In this document: piece after piece, positions 24,922 to 36,317 of the stretch
How positions within the stretch are numbered: the first letter of the stretch is position 1
How the letters are laid out: each line of letters starts with the position of its first letter
NCBI RefSeq assembly: GCF_001613365.1
Contig: NZ_BDCF01000014.1
Span: forward strand, 1 to 64,000
DNA from: Nocardia xishanensis NBRC 101358
GTDB lineage: Bacteria > Actinomycetota > Actinomycetes > Mycobacteriales > Mycobacteriaceae
Length of the DNA: 64,000 bases
Reading direction: 5' to 3'
The notes under the pieces: model-generated
Database searches by the model: none
What the model was told of the DNA's origin: nothing
The model's input: only the letters and a program-made list of their open reading frames with translations
Program-made: the position numbers and the translations under genes

Positions 24922-26490
24922 TCAGTGGTCGACACCTTCGCCGAGCGCCGCTCTCACCTCACGCAGCGCGGCGCGGAGCAGGTTCGCGTACTCGTCGACG
25001 TCGGGGACCACCGCGGCGTCGGCGTGAATGGAAACCGTGACGGTATCGCCGAGGCCGTGCACACCGTGGGTGAGATGCATGACCGCGCCGAGCGCGGGGA
25101 ACCCGCCGGTGCAGCGGACCGGACCACCACCGAAGGACAGGTCGGCGGGACCGCGGTACACGCTGGAGACGACGGTGTGGCCCGAGATGGAATCGGGCAC
25201 CGCGTCGATGGGATAGCGGTCGACATCGCGGCGCAGGATCGGCGCGGGGGTGACGGCGGTGACGCGGCCCTGGGCCGACAGCAGCGGATGCCGGGCGCGG
25301 AGGCGGCGGTCCGCGAGAGCGGCGGCGATCCGGTCGGCGCGCGCTCGCAGATCCGGCTCGTCGGCGAAAAGGTCTACACCGAGACTGCGGTAGTTGTTGC
25401 GCGCCAACCCATTGCTTTGTTCCGTCAGCGCCATCGGCACCTGAGCCCCGAGCCGATCCACCGGTTCGCCGTGCGCCGCAAGGTATTCGGCCAACGCCAC
25501 CGACACCGCCGTCAGCACGACAACGGTGATCGTCCGGCCGGGAACGCGAAGTTCCTCGGCCGAACACACGATCATCCGCGCACGATGCTCGATAATGCCC
25601 TGGGGCCCAATCCTGTTCACTGCGCACGGGGCGAACCCCGGACCCGGCGGCGGCACCTCCCCCGCCTCCGTCAGCATGGCGAGCTCCGTCTGCGCGCGAT
25701 ACGCGCCATATCCGCGCACCGCCGTTTTCACCATCCCGGCCGGTATCCGAACGGCGCCGAGCACCGCGCGGAGGAAAGCCGAGTGACGCAGGCGCGTGAT
25801 CAGCTCGGCGGCAGCACCCAAGGTCGCGGGTACTCCGATCCATCGCATCCCGATACCGTCTCGCCCGGTATCCGCCCAACCCCCGAGGTCTGTTGCCGAC
25901 CGATCGGACTCGTGCCGCGCCCCGTCCGCCCGACCGCCCCCGCGAGCGGCTGCCACGTCCGCGCCCCGTCCTGTCTTCTCCTCACCGGCGGAGGGTCCCC
26001 AACTCGCACGACCCGGTCCGTCTTCGGAGAACAACTCCCGCGCGATCGCGGCCGCCCGCTTTCCGTCGGCCAGCGCATGCGACATCTGAAGCACCACCAC
26101 GGTGGCGAGCTCCTCGTCCGAGCCGCGCAAGGGCGCACCCGCGACGCCGCGGAAGACGTGCAACCGCCAGGGATGGATCCTGGCGTCGCCCCCGGTGGCG
26201 AGCAGGTCGCCGAGCGCCGCTTCCACCGCAGCCCAATCCGGCAACCGGTGTTCGACGAACTGATCGGCGCTGAACTCGCACGGCACCCAGGACGGATAGG
26301 CGAGGTCACCGGGCGCCTCGCGAAGCCGGACCCGCAGGTCGGGAATCCGGGCGCTGCGTGCCGCCACAGCGGTGCGTAGGGCGTCGGTCGGCACGCCCGC
26401 GTCGGCGAAGCTGTAGAGCAGGAACAGATCGTTGCGGGTGCGGGCCGACAGCCAGAACATGGTCGCGTCTTGCGGTGCCATCGAACTCAC
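24922..26490 (-). CDS. WS/DGAT family acyltransferase
   Basis: A 522-residue protein of the wax ester synthase/diacylglycerol acyltransferase family, which makes storage lipids from acyl-CoA. The N-terminus MFWLSARTRNDLFLLYSF matches the family start. The active-site motif reads SHALADG, so the first His of the usual HHxxxDG is Ser while the HxxxDG core remains. The C-terminal WS/DGAT domain shows NNYRSLGVDLFA and the late GPADLSFGG segments. A charged low-complexity insert sits near residues 185-225. I start at GTG 26490 because a TATGGT box lies six bases upstream (leaderless); ATG 26481 is the alternative. Divergent from qcrB. Confidence 0.82.
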   Translation of the reverse strand: MSSMAPQDATMFWLSARTRNDLFLLYSFADAGVPTDALRTAVAARSARIPDLRVRLREAPGDLAYPSWVPCEFSADQFVEHRLPDWAAVEAALGDLLATGGDARIHPWRLHVFRGVAGAPLRGSDEELATVVVLQMSHALADGKRAAAIARELFSEDGPGRASWGPSAGEEKTGRGADVAAARGGGRADGARHESDRSATDLGGWADTGRDGIGMRWIGVPATLGAAAELITRLRHSAFLRAVLGAVRIPAGMVKTAVRGYGAYRAQTELAMLTEAGEVPPPGPGFAPCAVNRIGPQGIIEHRARMIVCSAEELRVPGRTITVVVLTAVSVALAEYLAAHGEPVDRLGAQVPMALTEQSNGLARNNYRSLGVDLFADEPDLRARADRIAAALADRRLRARHPLLSAQGRVTAVTPAPILRRDVDRYPIDAVPDSISGHTVVSSVYRGPADLSFGGGPVRCTGGFPALGAVMHLTHGVHGLGDTVTVSIHADAAVVPDVDEYANLLRAALREVRAALGEGVDH

Positions 26491-26696
26491 GCACCGACCA
26501 TATCCGCGCTGCCGGACGAGGTCCTCGCAGCGCAGGCTGAGGTACGTATCGGCACGAATCCGCCGGTCCGCGGGCAGTTCGACGACCGATGACGATTTGA
26601 TCAACGGGGACTCCCGAAAACTATCGATTCCGCGCCGAGATATTGCTACCGTCTGTAGTAGACCCATTCCACACACGCAGAAGCGGAGTGTCGGCC

Positions 26697-28343
26697 ATGG
26701 CGAAAGAGCTTGCGCGAACAATTGGCGAACAGGCTGATGCGGCGGATCAGCGATATCGCGCCGCGGCGTTCATGAAGCGGTCGATCAACAAGGTCTTCCC
26801 GACCCACTGGTCTTTCCTGCTCGGTGAGATCGCCCTCTACAGCTTCATCATCCTGCTGCTCTCGGGTGTGTACCTGACGCTGTTCTTCGACCCCTCGATG
26901 GCCGAGGTCGTCTACGACGGCTCCTATCAGCCATTGCGCGGCGTCACGATGTCGCGGGCGTACGAGACCGCGCTGAACATCTCCTTCGAGGTGCGCGGCG
27001 GCCTGTTCGTGCGGCAGGTGCACCACTGGGCGGCGCTGCTGTTCGCGGCGTCGATCATCGTGCACCTGTTCCGTATCTTCTTCACCGGCGCGTTCCGTAA
27101 GCCGCGTGAGGCGAACTGGGTACTGGGATCGCTGCTGCTGATCCTGGCGATGTTCGAGGGCTTCTTCGGGTACTCGCTGCCCGACGACCTGCTCTCCGGC
27201 ACCGGTCTGCGAGCCGCGTTCTCCGGCATCACCATCTCGATCCCGCTGATCGGTACCTGGATGCACTGGCTGATGTTCGGCGGCGACTTCCCCGGCGAGA
27301 TCATCATCCCGCGCCTCTACGTCACCCACGTGCTGTTGTTCCCCGGGATCATGCTCGCCCTGATCGCCGCGCACATCGCGCTGGTCTGGTACCAGAAGCA
27401 CACCCAGTTCCCCGGCCCTGGCCGCACCGAGAACAACGTGGTCGGCGCGCGCATCGTGCCGGTGTTCGCCGCCGATCAGGGCGCCTTCTTCGCCTTCACC
27501 CTCGCCGTGGTCGGCATCATGGGCGGCCTGTTCCAGATCAACCCGATCTGGAACCTCGGACCGTACAATCCATCCCAGGTCTCGGCCGGTTCGCAGCCGG
27601 ACTTCTACATGATGTGGACCGACGGCATGGCGCGTCTGATGCCGCCGTGGGAGCTGTACCTCGGTCGCTACACGGTTCCGGCCGTGTTCTGGGTCGCAGT
27701 GACCATGGGCTTGGTGTTCGTCATGCTCCTCACTTACCCCTGGATCGAGAAGCGCCTCACCAAGGACTACGAGGCGTATCACAACCTGCTACAGCGACCG
27801 CGCGACGTTCCGGTGCGCACCGCGATCGGCGCCATGGCCATCACGTTCTACGTGGTGCTCACGCTCTCCTGCGTCAACGACATCATCGCCTACAAGTTCG
27901 ACATCTCGCTGAACGCGACGACCTGGATCGGCCGCATCGGCCTGCTGCTCGGGCCACCGATCGCGTACTTCGTCGCCTATCGCCTGTGCGTCGCCCTGCA
28001 ACGCAGCGACCGCACGGTACTCGACCACGGCATCGAGACCGGCGTGGTCAGGCGGCTGCCGCACGGCGAGTACATCGAGGTGCACCAGCCGCTCGGCCCG
28101 GTCGACGAGCACGGCCACCCGCTTCCGCTGGAGTACCAGGGCGCGGCGGTGCCGAAGAAGATGAACCGGCTGGGTTCGGCGGGCAAGCCGGGCACGGGCA
28201 GCTTCCTGCGCGCCGATCCCGTGGCCGAGTCCAACCGCAATCGCGCCATCGAGCACGAGGAAGAGCACCGGCAGCTGGCGGTGTTGCGGCGCTACCAGGA
28301 CCGCGCCGCGGGAAACGGAAACGGACACAAGGAAACCGAATAG
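26697..28343 (+). CDS. qcrB: Cytochrome bc1 complex cytochrome b subunit, stand-alone
   Basis: A 548-residue actinobacterial QcrB, the quinol-oxidising b subunit of the bc1-aa3 supercomplex. The start at 26697 has GCGGAG eight bases upstream. Haem-binding regions are in [20 protein letters not shown] and [11 protein letters not shown] plus [10 protein letters not shown]. The quinol-site motif is PDFY in [12 protein letters not shown], the actinobacterial form of PEWY. The long hydrophilic C-terminus ([20 protein letters not shown] and after) is also as in M. tuberculosis. Length and sequence are full, so it should be functional. Normally qcrC, qcrA and ctaE adjoin; none is here, so this is probably an extra copy. 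Confidence 0.93.
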   Translation: MAKELARTIGEQADAADQRYRAAAFMKRSINKVFPTHWSFLLGEIALYSFIILLLSGVYLTLFFDPSMAEVVYDGSYQPLRGVTMSRAYETALNISFEVRGGLFVRQVHHWAALLFAASIIVHLFRIFFTGAFRKPREANWVLGSLLLILAMFEGFFGYSLPDDLLSGTGLRAAFSGITISIPLIGTWMHWLMFGGDFPGEIIIPRLYVTHVLLFPGIMLALIAAHIALVWYQKHTQFPGPGRTENNVVGARIVPVFAADQGAFFAFTLAVVGIMGGLFQINPIWNLGPYNPSQVSAGSQPDFYMMWTDGMARLMPPWELYLGRYTVPAVFWVAVTMGLVFVMLLTYPWIEKRLTKDYEAYHNLLQRPRDVPVRTAIGAMAITFYVVLTLSCVNDIIAYKFDISLNATTWIGRIGLLLGPPIAYFVAYRLCVALQRSDRTVLDHGIETGVVRRLPHGEYIEVHQPLGPVDEHGHPLPLEYQGAAVPKKMNRLGSAGKPGTGSFLRADPVAESNRNRAIEHEEEHRQLAVLRRYQDRAAGNGNGHKETE

Positions 28344-28358
28344 CCGGCGATCGACTTC

Positions 28359-28412
28359 GGATGCGCTGAGCCCCCCGGATACGCTGGGTCCTTCGGATAC
28401 GCTGGGCCTTTC
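28359..28412. repeat. Three tandem 18-bp repeats
   Basis: Consecutive units at 28359-28376, 28377-28394 and 28395-28412 share GGATRCGCTGRGYC plus four variable bases. They lie in the 133-base gap between the convergent qcrB and DUF397 genes. The unit is a multiple of three, but no plausible gene runs through it. Confidence 0.8.
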
Positions 28413-28476
28413 AGAAGCGCGAAGGCCCCGAGCCTGTCTCGGCCCGGGGCCCGTGCTGACGGCTCGGACCTGATAT

Positions 28477-28686
28477 TCAGGCCCTGTCGAACTCCCCCGC
28501 CGATACTCCACTCACGAATGCGTCCCACTCGCCCGGGGTGAACGCCAGGATCGGGCCGCTGCCTTTATCCTTGGTATCGCGGACCGCGACATTGCCGCCG
28601 CCGAGAAATGCCACTTCCACGCAGTTCCCGTCGGCGCCGCTGTATGAACTCTTACGCCACACAGCCCCCGTCAAATCAACCTCCAC
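28477..28686 (-). CDS. DUF397 domain protein
   Basis: A 69-residue protein with the complete DUF397 pattern: WRKSSYSGADGNCVEVA near the start, then VAVRDTKDKGSGPILAFTPG and EWDAFVSGV. These small actinobacterial proteins normally pair with an upstream XRE-type regulator and modulate development or secondary metabolism. It begins at GTG 28686 with AAGGAG eight bases upstream. No XRE gene is found upstream on this strand, so it is an orphan copy, possibly the survivor of a broken pair or the antagonist of a distant regulator. Confidence 0.92.
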   Translation of the reverse strand: MEVDLTGAVWRKSSYSGADGNCVEVAFLGGGNVAVRDTKDKGSGPILAFTPGEWDAFVSGVSAGEFDRA

Positions 28687-29107
28687 GGCACTAGCTCCTT
28701 TGCTGCGTCGAGAACGAGAATTTTTCCTACTGAGATTCGTTCAAATTAACTCCGGCATCCGGCGGGAACGCCGAATACCGTGGTGCGCCTGGTGGTAGCG
28801 CGCAACTTTCTCGGTATGCGGTATCGCTGGCGATAGTTCCGGGCGAATGACCCCGGGGGTTGCTCCGCGGCTAAACCCTAGCAGGTTTCGCGATGAATTT
28901 GCCGGTCTCTTGCCGGTTGAACCAACCCATTTGCCAAGCTTGCGAAGACGATAAGTTGCGGAAACATTGCCGGTCTCCGGCTTTCCCTCGAATAGCGGCG
29001 GAGGGCAAACATATGCGCCGACGTGATTGGTCCGTGATCCGCCAATGAAAGCCGCCGCTCCCGGACCTCCCGCACCCGGCCTGGACACGGCGTGGATCAT
29101 GGATCCC
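28687..29107. other. Gene-free stretch between DUF397 and DUF309 genes
   Basis: This divergent intergenic region is slightly richer in A+T than the surroundings. I searched it for the XRE regulator expected before a DUF397 gene and found neither a helix-turn-helix nor a remnant. Confidence 0.5.
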
Positions 29108-29653
29108 ATGGTCGAACGCCCACGCGACGAGGCAGGTCGCGCCCTCAATCCTCGCCCACGAGACCGATTCGGCCGCCCCCTACCGATGGGTAGCGTGGGC
29201 GTGCCGAGAATTCCGGACGATCTGAATCTTCCGCCCCAGCAAACACTTACCCTTGCCCAGCAACTCCTGGACGATGGTCTAGCATTCAACGCCCATGAGG
29301 TTTTGGAGGCCGCGTGGAAGAACGGACCGTTCGCCGAAAGGATGCTGTGGCAGGGGCTGGCGCAATACGCGGTCGGCCTGACGCACATACAGCGCGGTAA
29401 TCCGAAGGGAGCGCGCACCCTGCTGACTCGGGCGGTGGGCAGGCTGCGGGCCTACGAATCAGGCGATAGCCGCAATTCGGACAACGAGAGCCATGGCGAC
29501 GGGACGGACAACTCGACGGAACCCGGGAACCGCGCATTGCCCTACGACATCGATGGCGCGGGTCTGATCGCGCGCGCCGAAACACTGCTCGCCGCGCTGG
29601 ACACCGGCGCCGCGATCACCGAGGACGATCTCAAGCCGCGACTGCGCGTCTGA
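29108..29653 (+). CDS. DUF309 domain protein
   Basis: About 181 residues. The DUF309 core is clear: FNAHEVLEAAWKNGPFAERM followed by LWQGLAQYAVGLTHIQRGNPKGA, a helical bundle with the conserved HEvlE motif. The N-terminus MVERPRDEAGRALNPRPRD and PLPMGS is the usual Arg/Pro-rich start of actinobacterial members. An Asn/Ser/Asp-rich insert (about 120-145) interrupts the C-terminal helices. Start is uncertain: ATG 29099 and GTG 29027 are in frame and none has a good ribosome-binding site. Function of the family is unknown. It reads toward gluQ. Confidence 0.75.
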   Translation: MVERPRDEAGRALNPRPRDRFGRPLPMGSVGVPRIPDDLNLPPQQTLTLAQQLLDDGLAFNAHEVLEAAWKNGPFAERMLWQGLAQYAVGLTHIQRGNPKGARTLLTRAVGRLRAYESGDSRNSDNESHGDGTDNSTEPGNRALPYDIDGAGLIARAETLLAALDTGAAITEDDLKPRLRV

Positions 29654-29705
29654 CCCGGACGCGCGGTCGACCGAGACGACAGCGCATCCGCCTACCATGG
29701 CAGTC

Positions 29706-30644
29706 GTGCCGCCCGCCCATGCCGACCAAAGCACCCGAGGCGCGGGCCGCTATGCGCCGAGCCCGTCGGGCGACCTGCATCTGGGCAACCTGCGCACGGC
29801 TCTGCTGGCCTGGCTGTTCGCGCGATCGACCGGGCGGCGGTTCCTGCTGCGGATCGACGACCTCGATCGGGTACGTCCCGGCGCGGCGGAGCGCCAGCTC
29901 GCCGACCTGAACGCCATCGGCTTGGACTGGGACGGCCCGGTGGTCCGCCAGTCCGAGCGCCTGCCGCACTACGACGCCGCCATCGAACGGCTCACCGCCG
30001 CCGGCCTGACCTACGAGTGCTATTGCACCCGAAGGGAAATCCAGCAGGCCGCGACCGCGCCGCACGGACCGATGGGCGCCTATCCCGGCATCTGCCGCAC
30101 CCTGAGCGCCGAAGCCCGCGCCCGGCGCCGCGCCGAGGGCAGGCCCGCCGCGTTGCGTCTGCGCGCCGTGGCCGCCGATTTCGAGATCACCGACGAACTG
30201 CACGGCCGCTACCGCGGACCGGTCGACGACGTGGTGCTGCGTCGCGGCGACGGCACGCCCGCCTACAACCTCACTGTTGTGGTCGACGACGCCGAACAGG
30301 GCATCGACCAAGTGGTGCGCGGCGACGACCTGTTGTCTTCCACCCCGCGCCAGGCATATCTGGCGAGCCTGCTCGGATTGCCCAGTCCGCGCTACGCCCA
30401 CGTGCCGCTGGTGCTCAACGAGAACGGCCAGCGGTTGGCCAAGCGCGACGGCGCGGTGACTCTCGCCGACCGGCTCGCCCTCGGCAACACGCCCGAGCAG
30501 GTGGTGGCCGTGCTCGCCGACTCGCTCGGCTACGCCGCGAGCACGCCGACGCAGCTCCTGGAACACTTCGATCCGGCGCGACTGCCCAAGGAACCTTGGA
30601 TCATGACCGCCGACGGGTTGTTGCAACCCAGCGGGTGTCCGTAA
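29706..30644 (+). CDS. gluQ: Glutamyl-Q tRNA(Asp) synthetase
   Basis: A 312-residue paralogue of glutamyl-tRNA synthetase lacking the anticodon-binding domain. It attaches glutamate to queuosine at position 34 of tRNA-Asp. The class I signature is in YAPSPSGDLHLGNLRTALL (HIGH as HLGN) and the KMSKS-like loop is RLAKRDG. The zinc-site residues CYCTRRE and YPGICR are present. I place the start at GTG 29706, seven bases after a TACCAT box; ATG 29697 overlaps that box. Its substrate depends on queuosine, and the genes for queuine uptake and insertion lie 2-4 kb away (32250 and 33074). Confidence 0.93.
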   Translation: MPPAHADQSTRGAGRYAPSPSGDLHLGNLRTALLAWLFARSTGRRFLLRIDDLDRVRPGAAERQLADLNAIGLDWDGPVVRQSERLPHYDAAIERLTAAGLTYECYCTRREIQQAATAPHGPMGAYPGICRTLSAEARARRRAEGRPAALRLRAVAADFEITDELHGRYRGPVDDVVLRRGDGTPAYNLTVVVDDAEQGIDQVVRGDDLLSSTPRQAYLASLLGLPSPRYAHVPLVLNENGQRLAKRDGAVTLADRLALGNTPEQVVAVLADSLGYAASTPTQLLEHFDPARLPKEPWIMTADGLLQPSGCP

Positions 30645-30690
30645 CGTACGGAATCGACCACGGATCAACCGATCACCACGAGGACAGAGC

Positions 30691-31458
30691 ATGACGAGCG
30701 GTGGGTACGACCCCAACCAGCATCCCCAGGGCGGGCAGCCGTACGGCCAGCCGTACCCGCAAGGCCAGCAGCAGTACGGGCAACAGCCGCAGTACGGCCA
30801 GCAGCCGCAATACGGTCAGGACCCCTACGGGCAGCAGCAGTACGGCGAGCAGCAGCCGCAGTACGGTCAGCAGCAGCAGTACGGCCAGCAGCCCCAGTAC
30901 GGTCAGGACCCCTACGGGCAGCAGCAATACGGCCAGCAGCAGCCGCAGTACAACCAGGACCCGTACGGTCAGCCGCAGTACGCGCAGCAGCAACAGGGCT
31001 ACGGGGCCGGTGGTTTCGGCGGCGGGCAGCCCGGTGAGCTGCTGCCCCGCTTCGCCGCGCGACTGATCGACGGCGTCATCGCGGGTATTCCGTCGGGCAT
31101 CATCGTCCTCGTGCTGGGGGCGGCGCTTGGCGGCGGCTTCCTCACCGACATCATCACCACCGCGGTGTCCGGCATCTTGATCACTGCCTACTTCGTGGGC
31201 ATGGAGTCCACGCAGGGCGCGACGCTCGGCAAGAAGATCCTCGGCCTGCGGGTGGTCGCGCCCGGTGGTGCGGCCAAGATCGACCCGGTGACCTCGCTCA
31301 AGCGCAACGTCTTCCTCGCGGCGAGCGCGGTCTACTGCCTGGGCAGCCTGGTCTCGTTCGGTCTGGCGATCTACATCGCGGTGAGCATCGAGCAGGACCC
31401 GAACAAGCAGGGCTGGCACGACAAGTTCGCGGGCGGAACCCAGGTCGTCAAGGGCTGA
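30691..31458 (+). CDS. RDD family membrane protein with Gln/Tyr/Gly-rich tail
   Basis: A 255-residue protein. Residues 1-115 are a low-complexity cytosolic tail built from QQYGQQPQYGQQPQYGQDPY-like repeats. The RDD domain follows with three membrane helices; its Arg-Asp signature is FAARLIDGVIAGIPSG, and GKKILGLRVVAPGG is the conserved loop. RDD proteins are poorly understood, some being ion exchangers. The start at 30691 has GAGGACAGAGC upstream. The tail repeats are in-frame DNA repeats and so may vary in number between strains. Confidence 0.85.
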   Translation: MTSGGYDPNQHPQGGQPYGQPYPQGQQQYGQQPQYGQQPQYGQDPYGQQQYGEQQPQYGQQQQYGQQPQYGQDPYGQQQYGQQQPQYNQDPYGQPQYAQQQQGYGAGGFGGGQPGELLPRFAARLIDGVIAGIPSGIIVLVLGAALGGGFLTDIITTAVSGILITAYFVGMESTQGATLGKKILGLRVVAPGGAAKIDPVTSLKRNVFLAASAVYCLGSLVSFGLAIYIAVSIEQDPNKQGWHDKFAGGTQVVKG

Positions 31459-31476
31459 TCCACCCCCGGCAAGCGT

Positions 31477-31512
31477 TCAGGGGCGCACCCGCGATGCGGG
31501 TAGCGCCCCTGA
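31477..31512. terminator. Bidirectional terminator
   Basis: A long hairpin with outer stem TCAGGGGCGC/GCGCCCCTGA and inner stem CCCGC/GCGGG, followed by TTCGTTTT, between two convergent genes. Confidence 0.85.
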
Positions 31513-31539
31513 TTCGTTTTCGTGCGAGTGCTTTTCGGC

Positions 31540-32094
31540 TCAGACCCCGGCGACGATGCCGATGATGTTGAGCACCCAATACAGGATGCCGAGCACGATG
31601 CCGCCGACACCGACCCACACGCCGGCCTGGGCCATGCCCTTGCCTTCGTAGTTACCCGACTGCTTCATCTGATTCAGCGCGACGACGCCGAGCACCAGGC
31701 CGATGATGCTCGGCAGCAGGAAGCAGCAGGATGCGACGCCCGCGATGGAGACGATCATCGCGGCGATGGCCAGACCGTTGGAACCGCCACCCTGCGGCGC
31801 GCCGTACGGCTGATAACCCTGGGGATAACCGTAATTCGGCTGCTGCGGATAGGGCGCGGGCCCCGACTGGTACGGCGACCCGGCGGCGGGCTGCTGGTAG
31901 TTCGGGTACTGCGACTGCTGCGGGTACTGCGGCTGCGACGGCGGCGGCTGCTGCGGGTACTGCGGGGCGGAGGGGTACCCGGTCGGTTCGGAGGCCGGAT
32001 ACTGCGGAACCGAGCCCTGGGCGCCCGAGTCCGGCGACACGCCTTGGCCGCCGTACTGCTTCCACCACTCGTCGGAATCGCCGGGATTCGTCAT
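31540..32094 (-). CDS. DUF4190 membrane protein with Pro/Gln/Tyr-rich tail
   Basis: A 184-residue protein. The first 105 residues are a low-complexity cytosolic region (PQYPQQPPPSQPQYPQQ and similar). Two membrane helices follow (about 107-137 and 155-183) with the DUF4190 signature LGVVALNQMKQSGNYEGKGM between them. Function is unknown; such proteins often occur with RDD proteins, as here where the two are convergent. The two adjacent membrane proteins share the same style of tail, which suggests common sorting or phase behaviour, but this is speculation. Confidence 0.85.
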   Translation of the reverse strand: MTNPGDSDEWWKQYGGQGVSPDSGAQGSVPQYPASEPTGYPSAPQYPQQPPPSQPQYPQQSQYPNYQQPAAGSPYQSGPAPYPQQPNYGYPQGYQPYGAPQGGGSNGLAIAAMIVSIAGVASCCFLLPSIIGLVLGVVALNQMKQSGNYEGKGMAQAGVWVGVGGIVLGILYWVLNIIGIVAGV

Positions 32095-32249
32095 GAGTAC
32101 AGCGTAATGGGCGCAGGCGGACTGGGCCCCGCTTCAGTCGTGCGGGGGCAGGCGCGCGGACGGGCAGCGCCGACCGGAAAGCGGGGCGACAGCGGCCGGC
32201 GATGACGACAGGCCAACGCGGGCAGCCCCGAGCTGGGAAGATGATGCCC

Positions 32250-33023
32250 GTGAGTGATGTGCACAAAACCGAAGAACACGAAGAGTCTGGACGCCCCGCG
32301 CCGGACCACGCGGCATTCGCCCAGGTCGCGCGGGGGTACTACCCACTGATCGTCGCGCTGTTCACCGCGACGCTGATCATCTCCAATATCTGCGCCACCA
32401 AGGGCGTCGAATTCTTCGGCGACGAATCGGTGATGCTCGGACCGTTCCAGATCCTGCCGATCGTCACCGACGGCGCGTTCTTCCTCTTCCCCTTGGCCTA
32501 TGTCCTCGGCGACGTGCTGAGCGAGGTGTACGGCTTCCGCGCCACCCGGCGCGCCATCTACTACGGCTTCGGCGCTTTGCTGCTGACCGTGCTGTGCTTC
32601 GCCGTCGTACTGCGCCTGCCCGCCGCGAGCTTCTACGAGAACCAGGAGGCGTTGCGCAGCATCATCGGCCCGGTGCCGCGGCTCGTGATCGCCGGTCTCG
32701 CCGGATATCTCGTCGGCCAGCTGCTGAATTCCGCGACGCTGGTGCTGATCAAGGAGCGCACCAAGGAGAAGCACCTGTGGGCCAGGCTGATCGGCTCCAC
32801 CGTGGTCGGCGAATTCGCCGACACCCTGATCTTCTGCTCGATCGCCGCGGGCGCCATCGGCATCGAAACCTGGCAGCAGTTCGTGAATTACGTGATCGTC
32901 GGCTTCCTGTGGAAGACGCTGGTCGAGATACTGGTGATGCCGATCACCTATCGAGTGATCGCACTGCTGAAGAAGCGCGAACCCAGTTACGCGCCGCGCT
33001 CGGTCGATCCGCTGCACGCGTAG
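32250..33023 (+). CDS. Queuosine precursor transporter (YhhQ/VUT family)
   Basis: A 257-residue membrane protein of the YhhQ family, which imports queuosine precursors. Six to seven helices are visible. Family hallmarks are LIISNICATKGVEFFG, FPLAYVLGDVLSEVYGFRATRR and GSTVVGEFADTLIFCSIA. I start at GTG 32250, nine bases after GGGAAG; ATGs at 32202, 32241 and 32244 are in frame but less well placed. It is convergent with tgt, and together they form a salvage module: take up queuine and insert it into tRNA. Confidence 0.9.
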   Translation: MSDVHKTEEHEESGRPAPDHAAFAQVARGYYPLIVALFTATLIISNICATKGVEFFGDESVMLGPFQILPIVTDGAFFLFPLAYVLGDVLSEVYGFRATRRAIYYGFGALLLTVLCFAVVLRLPAASFYENQEALRSIIGPVPRLVIAGLAGYLVGQLLNSATLVLIKERTKEKHLWARLIGSTVVGEFADTLIFCSIAAGAIGIETWQQFVNYVIVGFLWKTLVEILVMPITYRVIALLKKREPSYAPRSVDPLHA

Positions 33024-33073
33024 GACGCCGGACGCCGGGCAGGACTGACGCGGGTCCCGGCGCGCATCGCGGT

Positions 33074-36313
<3,240 letters not shown>

Positions 36314-36317
<4 letters not shown>

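Noticed and set aside
28741..29418. Minus-strand frame as the missing XRE partner of DUF397
   Set aside because: Translation is Arg/Pro/Ser-rich with no helix-turn-helix, and it overlaps the real DUF309 gene.
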